Origin: Fistulifera solaris
Lineage: Eukaryota > Bacillariophyta > Bacillariophyceae > Naviculales > Stauroneidaceae
Assembly: GCA_030295235.1 (NCBI GenBank)
Contig: AP026176.1
Span: 62,001-126,000, forward strand
Length of the DNA stretch: 64,000 nt
Direction of reading: 5' to 3'
The position numbers were made by a program, and so were the translations under genes. This document shows, in pieces, positions 9,612 to 19,894 of the stretch (the stretch's first letter is position 1; every line of letters begins with the position of its first letter). Below the pieces are notes generated by a model that ran no database searches, was not told the DNA's origin, and saw nothing but the letters and a program-made list of their open reading frames with translations.

Positions 9612-11945
9612 TTAGAAATCACTGATATCATCGTCACTGTCGGGGTGCAAACTCTCCACAATATCGGTATTGTCATCGGTTTGTACCGATGCTTTACTCG
9701 GAGCAGGTTCAGACTCGTCCATGCTGTTCTCGTCTTTGTCGCGGTACTTTCCGAACGATCCCAACAGACCATTTCCCGATCCAATCAGCTTCTTGGGCGA
9801 TCGCCGGGGCGGACTGCCAACTGGGGTTGTGGGTCGTTTCGTAGCTGAAAATTGCACCATTGCCACACGCTGCAAGGGTGGCAAAACCGGCGAAACGCAA
9901 ATGCGTCGCACGCACGAGGGAAACAGAGAACCAAAATGCAATGCATTTTTACACAGCAAACAAGCTCCGCAGTTGATGGGCAGTCGGCAATTCAAACAAT
10001 CACCACATGCTACATAATCGCGTGATTCGGTCGGCAGGGGTTGTGCGGTGTACGTGGGCGCATGTACCGTAAACTGCATCGACAGACGTTGCTTGCGCGC
10101 AGAATCGTTCCGATGCGGCCGGGCAAAGATAGCTTGGGTGCGAGAACGGGAACGATGACTGCCTCGCGATCCGTCGGGGGTACTACCTGAAACGGGGTGG
10201 AAATTGCTTCGAGGAGATGGACGAGTAGCAGAAGACGCCAGCATAGAAGATGTGGCTGGATCAAAATGAGGCGATCGATTGAATTGCTTCAATGGTGATG
10301 TTCCCTGGGCCAATCTTGGCTGCTTCAAAACGGACTGAAGTGGCCGGTCAACATGATCCGGTTCTTTTCGTTTTCGTGGCGACAAATACTTCGGCGGCGA
10401 ATCGAGTTGTGGCACTGTGTCGTCCTTCGAAGAATCCCAGTTGATTTCTGCTCGTGGAGAAAGACGACTACTTGTTTTTGAACTTTGTTGCCTAGAAGAA
10501 TCGGACCGTGCGGGAGAATACAGGCTATCCGTAGGTACTATCTTTCGTTGTACCTTCTTTTCGGGAGTATTGCCACGATCCATCCCTGCTTGGGAGCGAG
10601 GGTGATCCTTCGCCTTGCTGGGGGAATTTTGCGGAGACTGTTGCAACAATCCTTCTGTACTTTTCCTGTTACGTTGAGCGTTCGACTGTCTCAATTCACT
10701 CTTTCTCTTGCTTGGAGAGTTCTGCTTGGCCGTTTGGTGCGTTTCGTCCATGGTACTGTGGTCCTTTTGGAACTCCGAGTGTTGGACTCTACGGTTTTTG
10801 GCTTCGGGTGGGGACACTGGCTCTTTCGCTGTATTCTTTCGGACCCTCGCAGACGGTCTATCCTTTGCTTTCGCTTGTGTCTGCTTGGGTTTCTCGGTAG
10901 GCGCTGTATTCTCCTTGGGTTTCGCGGCGGGCCGGCGTTGCTCGGTTTTCGAAACCCACGCACCACCCTGTTCATCCCAATCAAATCCGAGTGGCGCTTT
11001 GCCCCGTGGCCGGGCAAACGTCCCATCTGGTTTCTGTACTAGTGGCTGTTTGGATTCGCGAATCACCACAGACGAGATGTCATCATCCACGCGGGGCTTC
11101 TTCTGGGCTTTGAAATTGGTCGACGATAATTGACGCTTTCGTGTCTTATTGGATAGTTCCGCCAACATTCCTTCCTTCGAAAGTGCCATGTTCGAATCCG
11201 AATGTCTCCGTTTGTCGGTCTTATGAGACAATGTTTTTCGGGGTACACCCCACAAAGTGGCGAGCGCATCGCCTTTCGAAGCCAACAATTGCTTGGGAAT
11301 CGGACTCGTGGCTAATTTCGAACGACTCGTGGTGGGGCGCGGCGGTGTGGCCGCGAGGGCCAAAAATCCTCCCGAATTCTCTTCCAGGGTCGCTTCCAAC
11401 CGTTTCGGACTCGGCATTTGGACACGAATATTCGTCGAAGATGATGATGTGACGATTTTTGTGGCGGGGCGTTGTTTGGGATCAATGAGAGGACTGTGTG
11501 TTGCGGATAAAGCGATTTTCTTGTGCTTCTCCTTTGCGGCGGAACGTGTTTGTCGCTTTGTCATTGTTGCGTTGCTACTATGTTTTACTGCCTTTCCTTT
11601 CGATTTCTGTCGATTCTTTCCTTTTTCGTGTATTGCCTCTTTTGCTGTTGCTTTGTGGTTGCGATTCGGTGATTCATTTACAGACACGAAAGAATCTGCT
11701 GTCTTCGCTTTAGTAGCCTTTGTCTTTGCAGTCGCTTTCTTCGGCGATGTATCCGTCCATTCCCCGTAAATCGGATCCCACGACTTTCCTGCAGGAGCAC
11801 GACCCCGTGGTTTCGGATGAAATGGAATAGCATCTTCCAACAATCGCTTGGTGTGCGGAGAACGTTGACGAAGAATGCGTTTTTCTTTGGCGACGCGCGT
11901 TAATTCGAGATGAACGGACGCCCATTGCGCCATCCGTTCGTCCAT
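9612..11945 (-). CDS. CXXC zinc-finger nuclear protein with two PRGRAPxG motifs
   Basis: A 777-aa basic, low-complexity protein likely to act in the nucleus on chromatin. Near residue 660 a cysteine cluster, CGDCLNCRLPINCGACLLC followed by a spaced C-x4-C, has the layout of the CXXC domain that binds unmethylated CpG in animal proteins; whether the CpG preference holds is unknown. Two copies of a short motif occur: PRGRAPAGKSWDPIYGEW near residue 40 and PRGKAPLGFDWDEQGGAW near 310. Such PRGxAPxGxxWD motifs recur in stramenopile proteins. The middle is Ser/Lys/Arg-rich with many SP sites, and the end is acidic (DSDDDISDF). The frame runs open to 12173, but residues encoded upstream of 11945 are unlike the rest, so the MDERMAQW start is preferred. 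Confidence 0.7.
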   Translation of the reverse strand: MDERMAQWASVHLELTRVAKEKRILRQRSPHTKRLLEDAIPFHPKPRGRAPAGKSWDPIYGEWTDTSPKKATAKTKATKAKTADSFVSVNESPNRNHKATAKEAIHEKGKNRQKSKGKAVKHSSNATMTKRQTRSAAKEKHKKIALSATHSPLIDPKQRPATKIVTSSSSTNIRVQMPSPKRLEATLEENSGGFLALAATPPRPTTSRSKLATSPIPKQLLASKGDALATLWGVPRKTLSHKTDKRRHSDSNMALSKEGMLAELSNKTRKRQLSSTNFKAQKKPRVDDDISSVVIRESKQPLVQKPDGTFARPRGKAPLGFDWDEQGGAWVSKTEQRRPAAKPKENTAPTEKPKQTQAKAKDRPSARVRKNTAKEPVSPPEAKNRRVQHSEFQKDHSTMDETHQTAKQNSPSKRKSELRQSNAQRNRKSTEGLLQQSPQNSPSKAKDHPRSQAGMDRGNTPEKKVQRKIVPTDSLYSPARSDSSRQQSSKTSSRLSPRAEINWDSSKDDTVPQLDSPPKYLSPRKRKEPDHVDRPLQSVLKQPRLAQGTSPLKQFNRSPHFDPATSSMLASSATRPSPRSNFHPVSGSTPDGSRGSHRSRSRTQAIFARPHRNDSARKQRLSMQFTVHAPTYTAQPLPTESRDYVACGDCLNCRLPINCGACLLCKNALHFGSLFPSCVRRICVSPVLPPLQRVAMVQFSATKRPTTPVGSPPRRSPKKLIGSGNGLLGSFGKYRDKDENSMDESEPAPSKASVQTDDNTDIVESLHPDSDDDISDF

Positions 11946-12299
11946 GACAATTAAATGAATGTAAATAGATAATACTGGAAGTGAAAAATGATTAATAATA
12001 TCAAGGCAGAGGACAACAAAGTGATGATTTTGTTGATCCGCAACGCGACGAGCTCTGCTGCAGCGGCTGCAACAACAATTTTTTTCGGGAAGGACGTTAA
12101 AATTCAGCCTCCCAGTACAAGATTCTACGCAGCGTCCACGACGAGGCAGAATTTTAACGCCGTTTGTCTGCATTGGTTCTTACTGGTATCGCCACTATCC
12201 ACCCCATAGTACCAAGCAAAAAAGACAAGAGACACATACACAGATTTGCTGGAAAACAAACTTTCTTTCGTTGCTGGTATGATCAAAAAACACTGTATA

Positions 12300-12910
12300 C
12301 AGAATATCTGGAACGTTGGCAGCATTTCGGTGGGATAGAAAACGGTCCAGAATTTCTGGACCACTAGCTACAGAATTTCTGCATCAACAAAACACAAATT
12401 CCAGAATTTCTGGAAAATAACTTTCTTTCGTTATGATCGAAAAACATAGTTCTCAGTATTTCTGGAGACGCACACACTCTTTCGTTCAGATCTCAAACGC
12501 TGTGTCTAGAATTTCTGGAACGTTCGCAGCATTTCGGTTGGATCGAAACCAATGGTCCAGAATTTCTGGACCACTTGCTACAGAATTTCTGTATGCACAA
12601 AACACATATTCCAGAATTTCTGGAAATTAACTTTCTTTCGTTATGATCGAAAAACATAGTTTTCAGTATTTCTGGGGACGCACACACTCTTTCGTTCAGA
12701 TCTCAAACACTGTGTCTAGAATTTCTGGAACGTTCGCAGCATTTTGGTTGGATCGAAAACACTGGTCCAGAATTTCTGGACCACTAGCTACAGAATTTCT
12801 GTATGCACAAAACACATATTCCAGAATTTCTGGAAATTGACTTTCTTTCGTTATGATCGGGAAACACAGTTTCCAGAATTTCTGGAACGTTCGCAGCATT
12901 TCGGTGGGAT
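12300..12910. repeat. Palindromic repeat block B, about 210-bp tandem units
   Basis: Three tandem units of about 210 bp carry the TCCAGAATTTCTGGA palindrome several times each. Recurring phrases include 'ggaccactagctacagaatttc', 'aactttctttcgttatgatc' and 'gaacgttcgcagcatttcgg' (shared segments 12433-12630 and 12643-12840, offset 210). These are reverse complements of phrases in block A, so the two blocks belong to one family in opposite orientation. No gene is seen in the flanks 11946-12299 and 12911-13200 apart from 5' regions of neighbours. Confidence 0.85.
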
Positions 12911-13377
12911 CGAAAACGCAACCATCTCTTATTTCTACAATCTCGATTATGCCCGTGAGTCCAAGATTCGGTTTACTTTGTGTTCTGATTGTAAATCCTC
13001 TTCAGGTCACGTATACATTAAAATCCACTCTAACACGCATATCTTAACCATCGGTTATGCACGATCTTTCATCGGATGATTTCCCCTTTTACAGGACGAA
13101 ATTGTAGTCCTTGGTTCTTCGATGGAAATTCGCCGTGATATCTTTTCCGAAGCGTGAACCCATGACAGCAAAACTAAATGCTCTTTACTTTCATTTTCCT
13201 CGCACTCACAAACGAGAAGGTAAGCATCGCATACAGGAGAAATCGTTTTGTGAATTGAGCTTTGAACGTTCTCGCTTGTCATGTTTGTCGTCGCCGTTTG
13301 ATACTCTTTCAACGCTCTCCTCATTATTTCTTGATGTCGCGGTTTTTTTCTTGAAAAAGACAGGACGATCCGCAATC

Positions 13378-13536
13378 ATGACTTCCTCCGCGCCTACAAC
13401 TCATTGCCCGTGTGGCTCGCCCGATTGCAAGTGCGGTGACAACTGCCACTGCTGTAAAAATGATAGCAGTCGCTCTGGTGATTGCAAATGCTGCTCCGAG
13501 TGCCCCTGTTGCAAAACGCACACCAGGAGCTCGTAA
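13378..13536 (+). CDS. Metallothionein-like Cys-rich protein, 52 aa
   Basis: A 52-residue protein with 13 cysteines (positions 10, 12, 17, 19, 23, 25, 26, 36, 38, 39, 42, 44, 45) and 3 histidines, no aromatic residues and high Ser/Asp/Lys. Cysteines fall as two CxC pairs followed by three CxCC triplets (CHCC, CKCC, CPCC), split by a 9-residue Asn/Ser/Arg linker into 7- and 6-Cys clusters. This is the hallmark of metallothioneins, which chelate Zn, Cu or Cd in the cytosol. The start follows a plausible leader-intron acceptor (gaaaaagacag, near 13363) with a donor (gtaagc) near 13220. It is too short and Cys-rich for a secure subfamily assignment. Confidence 0.8.
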   Translation: MTSSAPTTHCPCGSPDCKCGDNCHCCKNDSSRSGDCKCCSECPCCKTHTRSS

Positions 13537-13989
13537 AGTGGTAACGAATCAGAGAGAAAGACGAGCATCTCAAGTTAATTTACATAGGAGAATATATTAT
13601 ATTATTAATTCATTTCATTAAGTAGTAGTTTACAATGTTATACTTAGTAATGCTTTTTCGTTGACAAGTTTTTGTTGGCAAGTTTCGTAGCTTAGATTGG
13701 GATAGAACACGAGTTCATAATAGAAGGAAAGGCTACCGGTACTTCTATTCGAACTGTGTCGTTCAGATAGATCGTCAAAAGCAATGCATAGAAGAGCCAT
13801 GCTTCGTTATCTAGCTGGTTGGTTTCACTGGTGATTCCGAGCAAAGCGTTTACCAGAGCAATGAATGACTCAGACCGAAACCGCGACTGAACTAGAGATC
13901 CTATTTTATGTCGTAATTCATTCGTTCTAATCAAGAACGTATAACAGGTTCTAATACGTTTCGATCCAGAGGATCGCTCACAAGAATCA
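13537..13989. other. Intergenic, no supported gene
   Basis: An 80-codon frame on the minus strand (13692-13934) begins at TTG and has no recognisable features. I see nothing else. Confidence 0.4.
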
Positions 13990-14066
13990 ACCGGTCCAGA
14001 ATTTCTGGACCACTAGCTACAGAATTTCTGTATGAACCAACCACAAATTCCAGAATTTCTGAAAAT
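13990..14066. repeat. Palindromic repeat block C (short)
   Basis: Two palindromes of the TCCAGAATTTCTGGA family with the connecting phrase 'accactagctacagaatttc', identical to part of block B. This is a small displaced piece of the same array type. Confidence 0.75.
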
Positions 14067-14404
14067 AATGGGCCGAGGCTGAGTGTCTGTGTGTGTGTCC
14101 GTCACGGTAGGAACTTTTTTTGCCGCTTTTTTCCAGTTTTTCTTCGTCAAATGGTTTAGACGCTGTTCGGCTTGCGAACTCGCGAAGCGCCAACATCGAG
14201 TCCCGCCCACGGGCTCAGTCACTCTTTTGCTTTTCGGCTTTTCCACGGGGCCCCCGCTTGCGGGAAGGGCGAGAAAGAAAAAAAGCTCCCCGCAGGGCTA
14301 GCCCGCCGCAGGCGGCTAGTACAAGTACCAGGTAATAATAAAATCGTTACGTATTACATTATTTTGTCTACTGGACAAGAAAACGCCCATACATCGCTCC
14401 CCCA

Positions 14405-14465
14405 TTTTTTCTGGATAAGTGAAAACATCACATATCCAGATTTTCGGGAAACGTGAAAACACTCC
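14405..14465. repeat. Two copies of the 34-bp 'ttttctgg..gtgaaaac' repeat
   Basis: Two adjacent degenerate units (ttttctggataagtgaaaac and ttttcgggaaacgtgaaaac) of the short repeat that forms a 7-copy array at 45231-45470. A single copy also occurs at about 2238-2262. Confidence 0.7.
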
Positions 14466-14559
14466 AAGCTCTGGCTTTCTACGAAACCCTACTTTCGAAA
14501 GAATTAAAGACAGTTCTTGTCATTATTATCCGAAAAGTTTCATTTCGAATATTGGCATT

Positions 14560-14590
14560 GGGGGGTTTGGGGGGGGGGGGGGGGGGGGGT
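14560..14590 (+). other. Long guanine tract G6-TTT-G21
   Basis: A run of 6 G, three T, then 21 G, ending at 14589. It can form a G-quadruplex and is a known sequencing hazard, so its true length is uncertain. Confidence 0.8.
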
Positions 14591-14894
14591 GCTACTGTAG
14601 GACAATGAACGCTAAATGACTCGCTACAAGAAATAGGGCTTGTTATTTGTTGTACAGTAAAAATAAAAGTAGCACACTGCTGTATCAAACCTCCACATGG
14701 GAAAACGTGAAAAATTGCTGCTAATTGGGAGTTGACCACCAGCAAAATGACCTCCAAGTACATCTTTGTATCTGAAAAAGATTCGAAAATATCAAGACGT
14801 AAACGGTTTACAACAATGATCAATTATAATAGTCAATTTTTTTTTTTAGTCCACTAACACAATCCTAAATATTTATTCCTAATTTCCTAAAGTC

Positions 14895-15594
14895 CGAATG
14901 AATTTTCTCATTCGACTGAATTTTCCACTGTTTTTTCTTTTTTGTCACAAATATTCCGATTCCAATTTGGCATTTTGCCGAGTGAGTTCTAGGACTTGAG
15001 AGCCCTAGTGCTAGTGGAGGGCAAGCCCGGAACCCGTTTCCCAATGAGGGGGAAATCGTCTTGGCATTCCTTCTCTTGGATTCCGAAGAAGCATACTAAC
15101 CGACCGAACCAGAGAAAGACTCATGCAGCTCTGATGAACCCACAAATCTCAGAATATGGCTTGTTCCACTTCTGCTGAAGTTTCCTAGCAAGTTGTCTCG
15201 ATGCTGAAATGGCTTGCTGTCCCATCATACCGTCTATGGAGAAGACCAGGGGAGTGAAATCACGTCGGCGTTCATGGCAAGGGGGTTCATACAAGCTCCG
15301 CTTTTCACGCTCTTGAGAAGCCAGAACCTTAATCGGGTCGCGGTTCCTGTGTGATGGTGCGTCGGTGTCTGTAACTCGGACGTCGAAAATGGTGGTTCGT
15401 CTTTCATTCCAAAAGCCGTAAGCAGAAACATCTCCTCGAAGTTGTTGAACCTGTGTGCTGCCGTTGCTGTTGCCATATGTGTGAATGGTAGGCTCGTCAC
15501 GAACAGATTTGGGTCCATCTGATAAGAATTCAGTTAGACTACTCGTCTCCTGCATCGACGTTTTGAGATTGAAGCTGGTGGCGCAAGCCACCAA
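14895..15594 (-). mobile_element. Relic of a retroelement ORF (C-terminal nuclease-like region)
   Basis: The minus strand encodes DVSAYGFWNERRTTIFDVR, VTDTDAPSHRNRDPIKVLA, ERRRDFTPLVFSIDGMMG and KWNKPYSEICGFIR in order. This ordered set (DxRVxDxDA, RDPxKVLxxxE, RRxFTPLVxSxDG, KWxxPYSE) is one I associate with ORFs of retroelements common in diatoms and oomycetes; the D...DA spacing hints at a PD-(D/E)XK-like nuclease fold. LINE-like affiliation is inference. The segment is truncated at its 5' end and broken, and shares its 3' tail with the relic at 7135-7395. It is a fossil. Confidence 0.5.
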
Positions 15595-15659
15595 TGAGCG
15601 GCGCTAGCCGCCGACTTGAGAGTCTCGAGATCTCTAAAGTCTAGCTTACACATATAAAA

Positions 15660-17612
15660 AAAATTTACTACGGCGGCTACGTGAGAGTGGGAGCGTTGTA
15701 TTTTCCTACTGTTTCGTGTTTCACTGTCAACGCAAAGTCGATTACTGTTCCTCGGCTTGCTTTAGCGATGTTGGGCAAAGCATTGTTGACATTGGTGTCC
15801 AAAAGACGCGGAAAGTGGTGTGATCGAATTACACAATATTCGGGTTTCCCTCTTTCGATAAATTTCCCTACGAGAGCTACGTAAAATTACGTAGACATTC
15901 GAAGCGTTGCATCATTCGTTCCGTCAGCGTTTTGTTTACAAGTCGACGGCGAATATGGCTAAGCTATATAAATCAGACACGGTGGATAAGGAAGCGTTGA
16001 TATCTGTGCACTGGAAAGCCATGAATTGGATGAGTACGTAAAAATGCAATCTCCGGGTACCCCTGCAGAGATAAATTTCCTACAGCGGCTACGTAAAATA
16101 CTCGTGGACACTAGACGCGTTGTATCTTTGTACTGTTTCATGTTTCACTGTCAAATCAAAGTCGATTATTGTCTCATGGCTCGCATTAGCGATGTTGGGC
16201 AAAGCATTGTTGACATTAATGTCCAAAAGACGCGTTTAACGGTGTGATCGAAATAACACAATATCCGGGTACCCCCTCTGTCGATAAATTTCCTACGAGA
16301 GCTACGTGAAATTGCGTAGACATTCGAAGCGTGGCATCATTCGTTCCATCAACGTTCTGTTTTCAAATCGATGGCGTTCATTGCGCTTTGACATGAAGCA
16401 AATACGGTGGGCAGAAAAACGTTGATTTCTGTGCACTGGAAAGCCATGAATTGGATGACGGCGTAAAATGCAATCTCCGGGTACCCCTGCAGAGATAAAT
16501 TTCCTACGGCGGCTACGTAAAATACTCGTGGACACTAGACGCGTTGTATCTTTGTACTGTTTCATGTTTCACTGTCAAATCAAAGTCGATTATTGTCTCA
16601 TGGCTCGCATTAGCGATGTTGGGCAAAGCATTGTTGACATTAATGTCCAAAAGACGCGTTTAACGGTGTGATCGAAATAACACAATATCCGGGTACCCCC
16701 TCTGTCGATAAATTTCCCTACGAGAGCTACGTGAAATTGCGTAGACATTCGAAGCGTGGCATCATTCGTTCCATCAACGTTCTGTTTTCAAATCGATGGC
16801 GTTCATTGCGCTTTGACATGAAGCAAATACGGTGGGCAGAAAAACGTTGATTTCTGTGCACTGGAAAGCCATGAATTGGATGACGGCGTAAAATGCAATC
16901 TCCGGGTACCCCTGCAGAGATAAATTTCCTACGGCGGCTACGTAAAATACTCGTGGACACTAGACGCGTTGTATCTTTGTACTGTTTCATGTTTCACTGT
17001 CAAATCAAAGTCGATTATTGTCTCATGGCTCGCATTAGCGATGTTGGGCAAAGCATTGTTGACATTAATGTCCAAAAGACGCGTTTAACGGTGTGATCGA
17101 AATAACACAATATCCGGGTACCCCCTCTGTCGATAAATTTCCCTACGAGAGCTACGTGAAATTGCGTAGACATTCGAAGCGTGGCATCATTCGTTCCATC
17201 AACGTTCTGTTTTCAAATCGATGGCGTTCATTGCGCTTTGACATGAAGCAAATACGGTGGGCAGAAAAACGTTGATTTCTGTGCACTGGAAAGCCATGAA
17301 TTGGATGAGTACGTAAAAATGCAATCTCCGGGTACCCCTGCAGAGATAAATTTCCTACGGCGGCTACGTAAAATACTCGTGGACACTAGACGCGTTGTAT
17401 CTTTGTACTGTTTCATGTTTCACTGTCAAATCAAAGTCGATTATTGTCTCATGGCTCGCATTAGCGATGTTGGGCAAAGCATTGTTGACATTAATGTCCA
17501 AAAGACGCGTTTAACGGTGTGATCGAAATAACACAATATCCGGGTACCCCCTCTGTCGATAAATTTCCCTACGAGAGCTACGTAAAAATACGTAGACATT
17601 CGTATCGCGTCA
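15660..17612. repeat. 425-bp satellite with internal ~212-bp half-units
   Basis: A landmark 'atgcaatctccgggtacccc' recurs at 16044, 16468, 16893 and 17319, so the period is 424-426 bp. Each unit consists of two diverged half-units sharing 'gggtacccc', 'gataaatttcc', 'tacg.g.gctacgt' and 'gtagacattcg', so an ancestral monomer of 212 bp or so doubled before the dimer was amplified. The central copies are nearly identical; the first (15660-15960) and last are diverged. Short frames on both strands repeat with the units and are not genes. Confidence 0.95.
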
Positions 17613-17697
17613 CGCCGTTCATTCAACTTTTACGCCTCACAGGCGCCGCCAACAATCATTCTTGATTCACAAATTTTATTCATTCCTATAGCATCCC

Positions 17698-19850
17698 ATG
17701 TATGATGAAGACTTGACACAAGAACGACTCGAGGAATGGTGGGGATTACCGAGCGATCGAGAACGCTTTGTTTGGGCATTGCAAACGGAAACGCGAGTCA
17801 GAGCCGCCAAAGTGCAACGCCACCACAGATCCCAAACTTTGCAAACGAATTACTTGTTTTATTTGTACTTACCTTCGTCAAGTAATTATGATTTGACACA
17901 CTCTTCACAAATTCCCAAACGCGATATTGATCTGTATCTACGAAAAGTCAATTCCGCCGTTTTTTCTCATCAAATGCACGGAAGAGAACCGAATGGAGAA
18001 TTCGATGCCTTGGCGTATCCACTCGATATGAAACCGGCGCAACCAAGAAGTCATGGAGAACAGCTTTTACCGCCGAATCTTTTATTTTTTGAAATGATGT
18101 TGGAAGCCTATTGTGGATATCCTTTGCAGGGATACTTTCATCACAAAGATCCCTGCATGCCCCGAGCGGCCGTCATGGGAGGTGCCATTGTCGCGGTATT
18201 CGTATCATGGAACGAAGTACAACACATGGAGGAATGGCGAGAGTTGGAGTACTGGTTGGAATTGTCAAGTGAAACTCCGTCACCCCCATCACACGGTTCT
18301 TACGACTCAGTTGCCGAACGATTGCAAAGAAAGTTGCAGGACTATTTCTACGGATTATTCTCCTTATTTGCTGCTGGAGATGTGGACATCTTTTTACAGC
18401 CGTCGCCACTCACGAGGTCCTTGAGCAATTGTTTGACGCAACACATCGGCGATATGGCGAAGCACGTGGCCGCGTATTTGGGAGGCTTTGAATGGTGTGA
18501 AGGAGATTTGCGTCGCTTTGCGACCGCCTTGTGTGGGAACATGATTGTGCCGGCATTTGAAGGCATCGGTCCGCTCATTTACTCGGCAACGCAGCGAGGA
18601 TTGTCGTTTGCATTGGCCACCCATGACGAGGAACAACGGTGGCTCGGTCGAGAACGATGGCCACGGAATACACAACTAATCATGTTGAATGAACAAGCGG
18701 ACTTGCTGGGTGCTCTTTTCGACTTTGATATCAGTGTGGTGGCATTTGCGTACGATGGGAATCAAGTCCGGGCGGCGCCGCGAGCTGTATTGTCGCTTGT
18801 AACGAATGTGCAGGTTGTTACTCCCTTTGTATTGGCGGAAAAGCGCAATCGACAACGAATTGTCAAGGTACAGTCGTATGCGTGGATGAGCGAATGAATC
18901 GCGTATTGTCAGTCGCTCTTACTATTTCATTTCGTTTTTATTGGAAGTACTGCCAACGTGGGTTCCGACCCTACATATTAGATCCATTTTGCAATCATCC
19001 TCGACAATGCCGGCATGACTGCTGTGATCTTGTCAAACAAGCAAGTCCAGTGGATAGTGGACAAAGCTATTTTCCAGCTGAAGTGTGGCACAGTAGACGT
19101 TTAAATCCGCCTGACGTTTGGGGCAATCTGGAACACTACGCTGATCAGAGAAGGCCTGTTTGCAACTGCGCCCACAATAAGGAACATGTTCCGGAAGCAT
19201 TTAGATGGTCGACGAAGAGCAAAATTTTCATATATACCTTTGGCGTTATTGCCAAAACCGAGGATGATTTATTCCAGTTTCTCACGAAGAGGAATCATTG
19301 GAATCTGGAACACTTAAACATTGTTCGCTCCATTCACCCGATGGCGCGCATGATCTGTCGACATTGCAGAGATGCCTACATGCTCCATCTGGTTCTTTCA
19401 GCATGCCCTCCGGACTTTGCCGACTCGATGGATGAATTGCTACACGGGGAGATGTGCTACGTGGGTGGTGAATTCTACTCTGGTGGTGCATTTGACAGCA
19501 CAGCGGTGCGTTCTAAAGCTCGCACGGCCAGCGCCTACTTGAGTCTTCTCAAAGTTCAGGCAGTCGTAGAAAAGGCCAAATATTGGATTCGGCACGGGTC
19601 CTATGATGGCTACAAGGAACGCTTTGCGTTTGCTGACGATTTGGAAGAAGTAGTCGACGAGGCATCGAAAGTCAATTTTGCGGAACCTCATCGGCGTCCC
19701 TTGGGTTTGAACCCAGAAAGATTCATGGAGGAATGTGAAAGATGTCAAAAACAGATGCCGGAACGAGAATATGGAACACGGGTGTGTGAAGAATGCAAAG
19801 ACCGATTGCGATTTATTCAAAGCTCAAGTTGTTGTAAAGAAAATCAGTAA
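17698..19850 (+). CDS. Unknown protein with a nucleotidyltransferase-like GG...DVDIF motif pair
   Basis: Two exons, 17698-18867 and 18948-19850, with an 80-bp GT-AG intron (RQRIVK|YCQRGFRPYI) give 690 aa. A glycine-rich motif, VMGGAIVAVF, is near residue 159 and GDVDIFLQ near 227. The pairing of hGG with a hydrophobic D-x-D is the core of the nucleotidyltransferase fold, but the spacing is long and I would not assign an activity. The strip FDFDISVVAFAYDGNQVRAA, then AVLSLVTNVQ, near residue 345 is familiar from uncharacterised algal multi-paralogue proteins. The C-terminus has a Cys pair cluster (CERCQK...CEECKD) that may bind zinc. No signal peptide or membrane segments are seen. It starts 85 bp after the 425-bp satellite. 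Confidence 0.7.
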
Positions 19851-19894
19851 ATTATATTGTAATAAATGAAAAAATAGACTATACGAGACAAGAG

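Noticed and set aside
12433-12840. Short repeated ORFs in palindrome block B
   Set aside because: They coincide with the 210-bp repeat unit and occur on both strands.
13692-13934. 80-codon minus-strand ORF
   Set aside because: No ATG start and no recognisable features.
18882-19850. Separate gene starting at MDERMNRVLS
   Set aside because: A clean 80-bp GT-AG intron (18868-18947) joins this frame to the upstream exon with codon phase kept, and the junction reads through as one protein.
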